In this document: positions 1 through 8,520 of the stretch, one piece after another | Layout: the number at the start of each line of letters is the position of its first letter | Numbering within the stretch: position 1 is the first letter of the stretch | Assembly (NCBI GenBank): GCA_020637675.1 | Contig: JACKKD010000002.1 | Span: 1,008,332-1,072,331, forward strand | Direction: 5' to 3' | Origin: Paracoccaceae bacterium | GTDB lineage: Bacteria > Pseudomonadota > Alphaproteobacteria > Rhodobacterales > Rhodobacteraceae | DNA: 64,000 nt | Program-made: the position numbers and the translations under genes | The notes under the pieces: generated by a model | What the model saw: only the letters and a program-made list of their open reading frames with translations | Databases searched by the model: none | Told to the model about the DNA's origin: nothing

Positions 1-606
1 CGGATCGCCGACCTCGCCTGCGGGCCGGGCGCGGACACGCGGACGCTGGCCAAGGCGCGGCCGGGCGCCCGGATCGAAGCCGTGGACCGCGTGCCGCATT
101 TCGTCGCCGAAGCCCGGGCTGCCGTCGCGCCCTATGGCGCGCGGGTGACGGTGCGCGAAGGCGACATGGCGGAGGTGACCGGGCCTTACGATTTCATCTG
201 GTGCGCGGGGGGCATCTATTTCCTTGGTGTGACCGAGGGGCTGCTGCTCTGGCGGAAGGCCCTTGCCCCGGGCGGGCGGGTCGCCTTCTCCGAGCCCTGC
301 CTTCCGCCACGCGCCTCGGCGGCTGCGCACGCCTTCTGGGCCGAGGAGTATCCCGCGATCACCGGTATCGAGGGCATCCGAAGGCGGGTGGCTGCGGCCG
401 GCTGTCGCGTGCTCGGGGAGCGCATGGTCCTCGGCGCGGCCTTCCGCGACTATTACGATCCGATGGCCCGGCGGATCGCGGCCCTGCGGCCGGGGGCGGA
501 CGCGGCCCTCGGGGGTGTGCTCGACGCGGCCGAGACCGAGATCGAACGCTGGCAGGCGGCGCCCGACGACATCGCCTACGCGCTTCTGGTCGTGGCCCCG
601 GAATGA
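1..606 (+). CDS. SAM-dependent methyltransferase, 5' truncated by window edge
   Basis: Class I methyltransferase with unknown substrate. The frame is open from base 1. The first residues read IADLACGPGADT, the glycine-rich SAM-binding motif I, followed by an acidic strand end (IEAVD) and, near residue 68, a WCAGGIYFLG motif IV-like stretch. The start codon and probably a few dozen residues lie outside the window. The stop TGA overlaps the ATG of the next gene (ATGA), so the two are probably translated together. The fold assignment is firm; substrate is not inferable. Confidence 0.8.
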   Translation, partial: RIADLACGPGADTRTLAKARPGARIEAVDRVPHFVAEARAAVAPYGARVTVREGDMAEVTGPYDFIWCAGGIYFLGVTEGLLLWRKALAPGGRVAFSEPCLPPRASAAAHAFWAEEYPAITGIEGIRRRVAAAGCRVLGERMVLGAAFRDYYDPMARRIAALRPGADAALGGVLDAAETEIERWQAAPDDIAYALLVVAPE

Positions 607-1379
607 GCATCGAGGTCTGCGCGCGGCTGGTCGAGGAGGGCGATCCCGACCGTTTCGACGCGACGATGGCCGCGCCGGCGGAGGCGCGGCTGCGGCTCTG
701 GCCGCTCTACGCCGTGAACCTGGAGATCGCCCGCGCACCCTGGGCCGCGCGGGAGCCGATGCTGGCGGAGATGCGGCTGCAATGGTGGATCGACACGATC
801 CGCGACCTTGGCGCGGGCCGCGAGCGCAGGGGCCATCCCGTGATCGAGGCGCTGGCTCCGATGCTCGCCGCGGACAGCAACCTCGCCGAACTGCTCTGCG
901 GCCTCGCCGAGGCGCGGCGGTGGGACTGCCTGTCCGAACCCTTCGAGGACCGCGCCCATTTCGACGCCTATCTCGATGCCACGGCGGGCAACCTCATGTG
1001 GGGCGCGGCCTGCGCGCTCGGCGCGCCGCAGGGCGCCGAGGCCGTGGTGCGCGACCTTGCCTGGGGTGCGGGCCTCGCCCAATGGCTTCGCGCGGCCCCG
1101 GAGCTTGAGGCGCGTGGCCGCCTGCCGCTCGTCGATGGCCGTCCCGAAGCGATAGGAGCGCTCGCCGCTGAGGGTCGCGCCCGCATCGCGCGGGGACGGC
1201 GCGTCCGCACCATCGTTCCGGCCCCGGCGCGCCCCGCGCTCTGGTCTGCCGCAGGCGCCGATGCCGTGTTGCGGCGGGCAGCGGCGCGCGCGACCCTCGT
1301 CGCCGCCGGCGGCCTCGCCCCGTCCGAATTCGCGCGCCGTGGAAGGCTGCTCTGGGTGGCGCTCACCGGGCGTTTCTGA
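603..1379 (+). CDS. Squalene/phytoene synthase-family protein (NDUFAF6-like)
   Basis: 258-residue member of the squalene/phytoene synthase superfamily. The stretch LWPLYAVNLEIARAPW...RLQWWIDTIRDL matches the short alphaproteobacterial branch related to the mitochondrial complex I assembly factor NDUFAF6. The Asp-rich substrate motifs of true phytoene synthases are not evident: where DxxxD would be expected there is WWIDTIRDL. It begins at an ATG overlapping the previous stop, in a two-gene unit with the methyltransferase. A prenyl-transferring activity should not be assumed; a role in respiratory complex assembly is an inference from the resemblance. Confidence 0.72.
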   Translation: MSIEVCARLVEEGDPDRFDATMAAPAEARLRLWPLYAVNLEIARAPWAAREPMLAEMRLQWWIDTIRDLGAGRERRGHPVIEALAPMLAADSNLAELLCGLAEARRWDCLSEPFEDRAHFDAYLDATAGNLMWGAACALGAPQGAEAVVRDLAWGAGLAQWLRAAPELEARGRLPLVDGRPEAIGALAAEGRARIARGRRVRTIVPAPARPALWSAAGADAVLRRAAARATLVAAGGLAPSEFARRGRLLWVALTGRF

Positions 1380-1407
1380 CCGAAGCGGCTTCGCCGTTGC
1401 AGGGAGG

Positions 1408-1433
1408 ACCCGGACGTCCGGGGGCAGCGCCCC
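1408..1433 (-). terminator. GC-rich hairpin element after the MFS gene
   Basis: Read on the minus strand, this begins GGGGC-GCT-GCCCC, a 5-bp stem, and continues into the palindrome CGGACGTCCG. It lies about 20 bases past the stop of the MFS gene. It resembles the element at 62741-62766, which also follows a gene end. It is probably a terminator or a dispersed intergenic repeat; there is no T-tract. Confidence 0.4.
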
Positions 1434-1453
1434 AGACAGCCGGCGCCGGGCGC

Positions 1454-2677
1454 TCAGGCCTTCGGCCGCAGCACCAGCCAGATGAGCGAGCCGCCGGCGA
1501 GGACGAGGAAGGGGATCATGGCGAGGTTCACCGCCTGCCAACCGGCGACCACGCTGGTGCCGGAGCAGTTCATCAGCCCGCCCGATGCGAAGGAGGCCGC
1601 GGTGACGCCGCCAAAGACGACAAGGTCGTTGATCCCCTGGATGCGGCCGCGTTCCTCCGGCGCATGGGCCGTGGAGAGGAGCGTCGTCGCGCCGATAAAG
1701 CCGAAGTTCCAGCCGATTCCGAGAAGGACGAGGGCCGCGTAGAACTGTTCCAGATCCACCCCCGTCATCGCCACCGCACCGGCCGCAGCGAGGATGGCAA
1801 GGCCGATCCCGACGACGACCGGCGCTCCGAGGCGGGCGATCAGATGGCCGGTGAAGAAGGAGGGGATGAACATCGCGAGCACATGCGCCGAGACGATGTC
1901 GGCCGCATCCGACTTGCCGAAGCCGCAGCCGACGACGGCGAGGGGCGTCGAGGTCATCACGAGATTCATCAGCGCGTAGCTGACCATTCCGCAGATCATC
2001 GCCACGGCGATGGTCGGGTCGCGAAGAATCGCGCCTCGGGCGCGGCCGGCGGGCGCGCCCTCGGCACGGCGTGGCGGCGTCGGGATGTCGAGGAGGAAGA
2101 AGAGAAGGGCGCCGAGGAGGTTCACGGCGACCGCAGCCAGATAGGTGCCGAGGAAAGCGACCGGCATCGCCTCGGCTGTCACCTTCACCAGCTGCGGCCC
2201 GACGATGGCCGAGGCGAGCCCGCCCGCCATCACCCAGGAAATCGCCTTCGGCCGGAAGGCGGGCGAGGCAGTGTCGGCGGCGGCGAAGCGGTAGAACCCC
2301 TGCGCCGACATGTAGAACCCGGTGAGGAAGGCGCCGATGACGAAGATTGCGAAGGAGCCCTGCCAGAGGCCGAAGGCCGAGATGGCGGCCCCCGCGGCCC
2401 CGGCGCCGGCGCCGAGCCAGAAACCCGCGCGCCGGCCGTGGCGCGCCATCAGCGCGGAGAGCGGCGTGGCCGCCGTCATCGAGCCGAGGACCGTCATCGA
2501 GATCGGCAGCGTCGCCCAGCAGGGGTTCGGCGCCAGCATCTGCCCGGCGAGCCCTGCGACGGTGAAGATCATCGGCATCTGCGCGCCGAGCACCGCCTGC
2601 GCGGCGACCAGCACCCAGACGTTGCGGCGGGCGCGGGAATCGTCGTCTTGCGACAGGGGGGAATCTGCGGTGGCCAT
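1454..2677 (-). CDS. MFS transporter
   Basis: 407-residue polytopic membrane protein of the major facilitator superfamily. The N-terminus is a short charged cytoplasmic segment (MATADSPLSQDDDSRARR) followed by about 12 hydrophobic helices. The loop after helix 2 has MARHGRRAGFW, a degenerate form of the MFS motif A (GxxxDRxGRR). The closest general resemblance is to drug/sugar-efflux type MFS proteins; substrate is unknown. It is transcribed away from the tetR gene that starts at 3395, with 100 bases between the end of tetR and this start. Confidence 0.8.
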   Translation of the reverse strand: MATADSPLSQDDDSRARRNVWVLVAAQAVLGAQMPMIFTVAGLAGQMLAPNPCWATLPISMTVLGSMTAATPLSALMARHGRRAGFWLGAGAGAAGAAISAFGLWQGSFAIFVIGAFLTGFYMSAQGFYRFAAADTASPAFRPKAISWVMAGGLASAIVGPQLVKVTAEAMPVAFLGTYLAAVAVNLLGALLFFLLDIPTPPRRAEGAPAGRARGAILRDPTIAVAMICGMVSYALMNLVMTSTPLAVVGCGFGKSDAADIVSAHVLAMFIPSFFTGHLIARLGAPVVVGIGLAILAAAGAVAMTGVDLEQFYAALVLLGIGWNFGFIGATTLLSTAHAPEERGRIQGINDLVVFGGVTAASFASGGLMNCSGTSVVAGWQAVNLAMIPFLVLAGGSLIWLVLRPKA

Positions 2678-2777
2678 GGGCGATCCCTAGTCTCAGGACG
2701 AGGCCTTGGGCAAGGGCGCTTCCGCGTCCCTGCGCGCGGAAATCGCATGGGCGAGACCGCCAGGCGCCAGCAATCGC

Positions 2778-3395
2778 TCAGACGTCGGGCGGCAGGAGGC
2801 CGAGGCCGCGCAGGTAGATGCCGATACCGGTCTCAAGGATGTCCTCGGGCGGGAAGGGCGCGCGCGCGCCCGGTGCGCCACGGGTGTAAAGCTCCACGAC
2901 GCCGTGGCTCAGGGCCCATATATGGGCCGAGAACATCGAGGCGGGCGGGCGCTTGCCGGCCGGGATATGCTGCGAAAGCGCCTCGGCCGAGCGGGTGAAG
3001 ACGTGGCGCGCGCGTTCGGCGGAGCGGGCGAGGTCGGGGTTTGCGTTCAGCGAGATGCCGCTTTCGAACATCGCCATGTAATGGCCGGGGAACTTCCGAG
3101 CGAAGGCGAGGTAGGCGCGCCCCGTCGCCTCGAAGGCGGCCAGCGCCGAGGGCCTGCCCTCGTTGAAGGCGTGGTCCATGAGATCTGCGAAGATCTCGAA
3201 GCCCTGCCGGGCGATCTCGGCGATGAGGTCGTCGCGCCCGGCGAAATGGCGGTAGACGGCGGCCGGCGTCACGCCCGCCGACTTGGCCGCGTCCGAGAGC
3301 GTGAAGCCCTGCGGACCCTGGCGCTCGATCAGCGCGAGTGCCGCGTCGATCAGGGCCTGGCGGAGGTTTCCGTGATGGTAGCCGCGTTTAGACAT
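2778..3395 (-). CDS. TetR/AcrR-family transcriptional regulator
   Basis: 205-residue repressor-type regulator. Residues 1-55 form the TetR DNA-binding domain (HGNLRQALIDAALALIERQG, then TLSDAAKSAGVTPAAVYRHFAGRDDLIAEIA). The remainder looks like the WHG-type ligand-binding domain. Its ATG lies just inside the end of ppk2 (stop at 3388-3390), an 8-base overlap, so ppk2 and tetR are co-transcribed and probably translationally coupled. The downstream MFS gene on the same strand is a plausible target, but no operator was identified. Confidence 0.85.
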   Translation of the reverse strand: MSKRGYHHGNLRQALIDAALALIERQGPQGFTLSDAAKSAGVTPAAVYRHFAGRDDLIAEIARQGFEIFADLMDHAFNEGRPSALAAFEATGRAYLAFARKFPGHYMAMFESGISLNANPDLARSAERARHVFTRSAEALSQHIPAGKRPPASMFSAHIWALSHGVVELYTRGAPGARAPFPPEDILETGIGIYLRGLGLLPPDV

Positions 3396-4290
3396 TCAGG
3401 ATGTCGGGACCGGCGCAGATCTTCGCGTCCACCTTGCCGATCGCCGCCTTGTCCTTGCCGGCATAGTCCACGGCATGAAGCACGGTCTGGATCGCCGCGA
3501 TCCGGGCACGCTTCTTGTCATCTGCGCGCAGCACCGTCCAGGGGGCGGTCTTGGTGTGCGATTTCGCCAGCGTCTCGGCGATGGCTTCGGAATAGGCGTC
3601 CCATTTCTTCAGGCCCTCGACGTCGATCCAGCTGAGTTTCCACTGCTTCAGCGGGTCCCTTTCGCGTGCGAGGAAGCGGCGCAGTTGTTCGGCGCGGCCG
3701 ACCGAGAGCCAGAGCTTCACAAGCGTGATGCCCTCCTCGGCCAGCATCTTCTCGAAATCCGGAAGCTGCCGGAAGAAGAGTTTCCGCTGGGCATCGGTGC
3801 AGAAGCCGAACACCTTCTCCACGACGCCCCGGTTATACCAGGACCGGTCAAAGAGCGCGACTTCACCCGCCGCCGGGAGCCAGTCCACATAGCGCTGGAA
3901 ATACCATTGCGTCGCCTCGCGCTCGCTCGGTTTCGGCAGGGCGACGATGTAGGCGTTGCGCGGGTTGAGGTTTTCGCGCATCCGCTCGATGGCGCCGCCC
4001 TTCCCGGCCGCGTCGCGTCCCTCGAAGAGCACGGTCAGACGCCCGCCGGCGGCCCGCAACCCGTATTGCATCTTCACCAGCTCGATCTGGAGCTTCTCCA
4101 TGTGGTGGTCGTAATCCTTCCCGCTCATTTCCTCGTCATAGGGGAAGTCCTGCGACAGCATGTCGTCCTTGTCCGCTTGCTCGATCGCCTTGCGGACATG
4201 GGCGGGCGCCTCCTCGTTGAGAAACCGCGTGATGTCGCCGACGAAAGGGATCGTGCCGGGGTCGGGCGTGGTCGCGTCGTTCTTGGCCAT
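3388..4290 (-). CDS. ppk2: Polyphosphate kinase 2
   Basis: 300-residue PPK2-family enzyme, which transfers phosphate between polyphosphate and nucleoside diphosphates. Visible motifs are the Walker A loop GRDAAGKGG, the GAIERMRENLNPRNAYIVALPKPSEREATQWYFQRY block, and FDRSWYNRGVVE (Walker B/lid region), all diagnostic of one-domain class I PPK2. I chose the ATG at 4290 because GAGGAGA sits at the right distance before it; an in-frame ATG at 4311 would add seven residues but has no comparable ribosome site. It overlaps tetR by 8 bases. Confidence 0.93.
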   Translation of the reverse strand: MAKNDATTPDPGTIPFVGDITRFLNEEAPAHVRKAIEQADKDDMLSQDFPYDEEMSGKDYDHHMEKLQIELVKMQYGLRAAGGRLTVLFEGRDAAGKGGAIERMRENLNPRNAYIVALPKPSEREATQWYFQRYVDWLPAAGEVALFDRSWYNRGVVEKVFGFCTDAQRKLFFRQLPDFEKMLAEEGITLVKLWLSVGRAEQLRRFLARERDPLKQWKLSWIDVEGLKKWDAYSEAIAETLAKSHTKTAPWTVLRADDKKRARIAAIQTVLHAVDYAGKDKAAIGKVDAKICAGPDILNV

Positions 4291-4389
4291 GGAACGTCTC
4301 CTCGCGGTCATGACGCCGCCAGTATGACCATCGCGGGGGCGCGTGCAATCGGCGCCTGAGGCGCGGCGGGGCCCGTCCCCGTCACCCGG

Positions 4390-5313
4390 TCAGTTGCCGA
4401 TTCGCTCCATCTCGAAGGGCGTGGTCTGGTAGATCTCGTTGATCCAGTTGCCGTAAAGCAGGTGCGCATGGCTGCGCCAGCGGTTCAGGGGCGGGCGCGA
4501 GGGATCGTCGTCCGGATAGTAGTTCTGCGGCACGTTGATCGCCGTGCCGCTGGCCACGTCGCGGTCGTACTCCTGCTTCAGCGTCTCGCTGTCGTATTCG
4601 AAGTGATTGAAGATGTAGAGCGCGCGGTGGCAGGTGTCCTCGACGAGGCAGGGGCCGACCTCATCGCTCCCGAGAAGCGTCCTGAGGCCCGGCGCGGTCT
4701 CGATCTCGGCATCCTTCATCTCGGTCCAGCGGCTGACCGGGATCACGAAATCGTCGGAGAAGCCGCGCAGGTAGGGCGAGGCGGGTACGAGGTTCTGGTG
4801 ACGGAAGCAGCCGAAGGCCTTGTGGTCCAGCATGTGCTTCTTCACTCCGTGGAAATGATAGGCCATCGCCATTCCGCCCCAGCAGACGCCGAAGGTCGAA
4901 TGGACGTGGGTCTGCGTCCAGTCCATCACCTCGCAGAGCTCGTCCCAGTAGGTCACTTCCTCGAAGGGCAGATGCTCGATCGGCGCACCGGTGATGATCA
5001 GCCCGTCGAACTTCTCGCCTGCGGCCTTCACCTCCTGGAAGGGACGGTAAAAGGCGGCCATGTGCTCGGAGGCGGTGTTCCGTGTCTGGTGCTCGCTCAT
5101 CCGGATGAGCTGGAAGTCGATCTGAAGGGGGGTCGCGCCGATCAGCCGGGCGAACTGGTTCTCGGTCTGGATCTTCTTGGGCATCAGGTTCAGAAGCCCG
5201 ATCCTGATCGGCCGGATGTCCTGGTGCGCGGCGCGGTCCGGCGTCATCACCATGACGCCTTCCTTCGAGAGGACCTCGAAGGCGGGAAGCGTCGCGGGCA
5301 GGGTGATGGGCAT
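4390..5313 (-). CDS. metA: Homoserine O-acetyltransferase (MetA family)
   Basis: 307-residue MetA, which acylates homoserine in methionine synthesis in the cytoplasm. The class I amidotransferase-like core shows nucleophile Cys144 in FGVCWGG and the His/Glu pair in NHFEYD. In GLIITGAPIE the residue aligned with E. coli Gly111 is Glu113. In characterised MetA proteins Glu here goes with acetyl-CoA and Gly with succinyl-CoA, so I call an acetyltransferase despite the usual 'succinyltransferase' label. Only 41 bases separate it from the ATPase gene upstream, leaving no room for a SAM riboswitch. Confidence 0.92.
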   Translation of the reverse strand: MPITLPATLPAFEVLSKEGVMVMTPDRAAHQDIRPIRIGLLNLMPKKIQTENQFARLIGATPLQIDFQLIRMSEHQTRNTASEHMAAFYRPFQEVKAAGEKFDGLIITGAPIEHLPFEEVTYWDELCEVMDWTQTHVHSTFGVCWGGMAMAYHFHGVKKHMLDHKAFGCFRHQNLVPASPYLRGFSDDFVIPVSRWTEMKDAEIETAPGLRTLLGSDEVGPCLVEDTCHRALYIFNHFEYDSETLKQEYDRDVASGTAINVPQNYYPDDDPSRPPLNRWRSHAHLLYGNWINEIYQTTPFEMERIGN

Positions 5314-5354
5314 CGTCTCTCTCTCTCCTGTCGGGAATGCCGGGGATAGCGCCG

Positions 5355-6233
5355 TCAGGCGTCGCGCTCAAGGGCGCGGGCGGCGATCGCGCGGGCGACA
5401 AGCTCGACGAAATCGTCGGCGGAGCGGACCTCGGCGACCTCTTCGGCCGTGACCCTGACGCCCCAGTGCCGAGCCATCGCGGCATAGCGCGGCTGGCGGT
5501 GGGCCATGGCGCGGGCATAGGTCCATCGCACGAAGGCGTCGGGATCGACTTCGTGCTCGTTCAGGCCATTGGCGCCGAGATACTCGTTCCAGGCGGCGCG
5601 GAGGAACGCGGGCTGGTAGTACATCGGCTTCGGCGCCTTGTCGAAACGGCGGGCAAGTTCCGCCGAGTGCGCCTCGGACCCGGCGATCCAGATCAGGAGC
5701 ACGACGTCCGACAACGCCGAGAGGATGGGGTCGGCGGGATCCCCGGGCTCCACCACCTCGCAGATGGAGCCGCCCGAGTCGCAGACGAAATGGTCGTAGC
5801 CGTAGAGCGCGCCAGCGCGGTCGATGAACCGGCCGGTATCCATGAGCGCCGCGATCTCGGCCTCGCGGTGCTGTTCCTGCCGCGTCATGTATTCGCCGAA
5901 GGGCAGGCCGCCCCTTGCCGGATCGCCGGGCTTGCCGAGGTAGGTCGAGAGCGGCGCGAGGTTGTTGAAGGTGATGTTGGAGGTGATGTGGACCGAATCC
6001 GTCATCAGCAGGTCGCGCAGGAGCGGCACCTTCATCGCCTCGCGCTTGAAGTTGTCGGCGATGTGTTCGCCCATGTAGCGCGTGCCGATGCGGTAATCGA
6101 TGGAGTAGTGAAACCAGTCCCCCGCGTCGCGCAGGAGGTTCGAGACATGGGTCTTGCCGAGGCCCGACATGCCGAAGAGAAGTACCCGCTTCCTCGGGGC
6201 CGCGCGCCAGTCTTCGGGGGTTGCGTAGATCAT
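5355..6233 (-). CDS. P-loop ATPase of unknown role
   Basis: 292-residue soluble protein with a Walker A loop near the start (GMSGLGKTH, residues 21-29) and a later hydrophobic strand (SDVVLLIWIAG). It is not a recognisable AAA+, ABC or kinase subfamily, though similar ATPases are common in Rhodobacterales. Start chosen at ATG 6233 (MIYATPEDW), because the longer open frame upstream runs into the DMT transporter gene on the same strand. It lies 41 bases before metA and may be co-transcribed. Function is unknown. Confidence 0.65.
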   Translation of the reverse strand: MIYATPEDWRAAPRKRVLLFGMSGLGKTHVSNLLRDAGDWFHYSIDYRIGTRYMGEHIADNFKREAMKVPLLRDLLMTDSVHITSNITFNNLAPLSTYLGKPGDPARGGLPFGEYMTRQEQHREAEIAALMDTGRFIDRAGALYGYDHFVCDSGGSICEVVEPGDPADPILSALSDVVLLIWIAGSEAHSAELARRFDKAPKPMYYQPAFLRAAWNEYLGANGLNEHEVDPDAFVRWTYARAMAHRQPRYAAMARHWGVRVTAEEVAEVRSADDFVELVARAIAARALERDA

Positions 6234-6261
6234 GGGTCCGTCCGTCTCGGTTTCCGGCTGA

Positions 6262-7212
6262 TTAGCGGGAAGCCGTGGAAACTTCACGCGCTTTCTTGCG
6301 ATGGCTTCGAGGCAGGCCGAGCCTTCCGTCGAGAATGAGGAGGCCGAGCGCGAGAAGGCCGAAACCGGCCCACGCGCGGGGGGAGAGTGCCTCCTGGTAG
6401 ACCGCCGCGCCGAGCGCGATGGCGAAGGGCGGGATGAGAAGCGTGACGAGGCTGAGGTTGCCCGCGCCAGCGCGGGCGAGGACCGCGTAGTAGAGGAGAT
6501 AGGCGAGCGCGGAGGCTGCGAAGGCAAGGTATCCCAGAGCGATCCAGGTGGCCGGCCGGTAGTCGAGGGTCGGGACGCCGTCGGTCAGGAGCGCCGCAGG
6601 GATAATGAAGAACGTGGCGGCGGTCAGCATCCCGGCGGCCGACACCTCGGGCCGGAGGCCCTTGACGGCGCTGCGGGCGAAGGTCGCGGCGAAGGCGTAG
6701 GAGAGGGAGGCCCCGAGGATGGCGAGCTGGCCCGCCGAGGCCGGGTCCAAGGCCGTGACCGCATCGCGCCCCATGACCGTTGCGACCCCGGCGAGGCCGA
6801 GGAGGACGGCAACGCCCTTGCGCAGCGTCAGCCGCTCATCGGCAAAGGCGAAGGTGGCGACGAGGACGGTGAAGACGGCCGTCGTCGCATTGAGGATCGC
6901 GGCGAGGCCGGAGGGCACATGGCTCTGGCCCCAGACGATGAGCGTGAAGGGGATGACGTTGTTGAGGACGCCCATGACCGCGAAGCGCCAGATCAGCCCG
7001 GGGTCGCACGGCAGCGGAAGCCGGCGAAGGGCGATCCAGGCCCAGAGAGCGACCGCGGCGCCCGTCACCCGGAAGGCGACCGTGGTCAGCACCGGCACCT
7101 GCTCGATCGCCGCCCGGTTGGAGAGGAACGATGCCCCCCAGATCACCGAGAGGAGGAGAAGCAGCGCCCAGGCCGCGCGCGACATCTTCTGCTGGGGGAC
7201 GATGTGTGACAT
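6262..7212 (-). CDS. DMT-superfamily (EamA) transporter
   Basis: 316-residue inner-membrane protein with about ten hydrophobic helices arranged as two EamA repeats (first starting AAWALLLLLSVIWGASFLSN, second around AILGASLSYAFAATFARSA). The pattern fits the drug/metabolite exporter superfamily. Substrate is unknown. The C-terminal tail is basic (GLPRSHRKKAREV). It ends 28 bases before the ATPase start and may head the operon through metA. Confidence 0.85.
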   Translation of the reverse strand: MSHIVPQQKMSRAAWALLLLLSVIWGASFLSNRAAIEQVPVLTTVAFRVTGAAVALWAWIALRRLPLPCDPGLIWRFAVMGVLNNVIPFTLIVWGQSHVPSGLAAILNATTAVFTVLVATFAFADERLTLRKGVAVLLGLAGVATVMGRDAVTALDPASAGQLAILGASLSYAFAATFARSAVKGLRPEVSAAGMLTAATFFIIPAALLTDGVPTLDYRPATWIALGYLAFAASALAYLLYYAVLARAGAGNLSLVTLLIPPFAIALGAAVYQEALSPRAWAGFGLLALGLLILDGRLGLPRSHRKKAREVSTASR

Positions 7213-7275
7213 GCCGCGACGCTATCCGCGTCGGCGGCGGCACGCCACCCGGTTCCTGCGCAACCGGGCGAAAGC

Positions 7276-7306
7276 GGAAGGCCCCGCGCGGGGCGCGGGG
7301 CCTTCC
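7276..7306 (-). terminator. Strong hairpin after the FadL-type gene
   Basis: Perfect 13-bp inverted repeat (GGAAGGCCCCGCG and its complement) with a 5-base loop, 18 bases past the stop of the outer-membrane protein gene and before the DMT gene. It probably ends fadL-like transcription. There is no clear T-run. Confidence 0.7.
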
Positions 7307-7323
7307 CATGATCCGTGACCGGA

Positions 7324-8430
7324 TCAGAAGCTGTAGGCGACGCGCAGGCCGGCCCCGATTGCATCGTTGTCGCTGAAATCCGCGCCAAGCGTGGTGGTGG
7401 CGCCACCGACCTTGATGTAGCGCACCCCGCCGGTGATCTTCATGTTGTCGCGCGTGTAGGTCGCGGCGAGACCAACGCTCGTGAAGCCGTCTGTCGGGCC
7501 GAGGTTGCCGGTGATGTCGCCGTTCGACGGCTCATAGCTGACTGTCACGGCGCCCGACCAGGTCTCGTTGAACTTGCGGCCGAGGCCGAGATTGTACGTC
7601 ACCCGGTCCGACTGGTAGGACACCAGCGGCCGCGGTCCGTAGATCCCGTCGTAAACCGGCGGGGCGATGACGAATGCGGTCCAGTCGACCCAGCGCACGG
7701 AGCCGAACAGCAGCGTGTCCGCGGCGATCCCGGTCTGAAATTCGAGGTTCACCGACTGCGGAATCTCGACGTCTTGCCGGACCACCGAGGGGGCGGTGAT
7801 GTTGCTGGTTTCGCTCATCTCCAGCGAATGGGTGATGGCCGAGTTGTAGGTGAGCGCGATGCGGGCTGCGATCTCGGGCTTTTCCCATGCGACCCCGATG
7901 ACATAGCCGGCCTGGTAGTCGCGGTTGGTCTGAAGCGCGTAGTCGATGGCGATCGGGCTGACCGGCGGCACGGTCCGGATGTTGACCTGCCCCTCGACGG
8001 ATTCCAGGCGCAGCCCTCCGTAGACCGAGAAGTTGGACGGCAACTTGTACCGGAGGAGCCCGGTCAGCGCCATCGAATCCACCTCGGCGTTGGTTCCGGC
8101 CAGCGGATAGGGTGCGGTGGCGGGATAGTCGATGTCTGCGCCGATAGGCTGGTCGAGGATGATTGCCACGTCGAGGTTGTCGCCGAGCTGCTGCTTGTAT
8201 CCCAGCGTGACGGTGTTGTAGCTGCCCAGCATGTTGCCGGAACTGAAGACGCCGCCCAGCGTGCCCGAGACGTCGGGATCGGCGAAGCCGAGGCTGAATT
8301 CGGCGTAGGTCCCGGTCTCGAACAGGATCGACATCGATTGAGCCGACCGCTCGAGCCCGCCCGCCCAGGAGGCTGATGCACTGATGGCCAGCGCGCTGGC
8401 TGTCACTAGAACACGTCCCATAGTCCTCAT
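7324..8430 (-). CDS. FadL/OMPP1-type outer membrane transport protein
   Basis: 368-residue outer-membrane beta-barrel, probably for uptake of hydrophobic molecules. It has a signal peptide (ending SASASWA), then the FadL-type start GGLERSAQSMSILFETGTYAEFSLG, alternating beta-strand sequence and a C-terminal aromatic (VAYSF), the usual barrel assembly signal. An in-frame ATG at 8421 is an alternative start with GGGATGAGG before it. It stands alone, closed by a hairpin downstream. Substrate cannot be told from sequence. Confidence 0.85.
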   Translation of the reverse strand: MRTMGRVLVTASALAISASASWAGGLERSAQSMSILFETGTYAEFSLGFADPDVSGTLGGVFSSGNMLGSYNTVTLGYKQQLGDNLDVAIILDQPIGADIDYPATAPYPLAGTNAEVDSMALTGLLRYKLPSNFSVYGGLRLESVEGQVNIRTVPPVSPIAIDYALQTNRDYQAGYVIGVAWEKPEIAARIALTYNSAITHSLEMSETSNITAPSVVRQDVEIPQSVNLEFQTGIAADTLLFGSVRWVDWTAFVIAPPVYDGIYGPRPLVSYQSDRVTYNLGLGRKFNETWSGAVTVSYEPSNGDITGNLGPTDGFTSVGLAATYTRDNMKITGGVRYIKVGGATTTLGADFSDNDAIGAGLRVAYSF

Positions 8431-8520
8431 CCCTAACGTGTTATGGTTATGTAACGGGACCCTAAATCCACGGCCGCCGCAGCGTCAATCAATGACGTGG
8501 CGTATGAAGGTCGCACAACC

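Noticed and set aside
5314..5354. SAM riboswitch upstream of metA
   Set aside because: Only 41 bases separate metA from the gene before it, and no SAM-II-like pseudoknot pattern is present.
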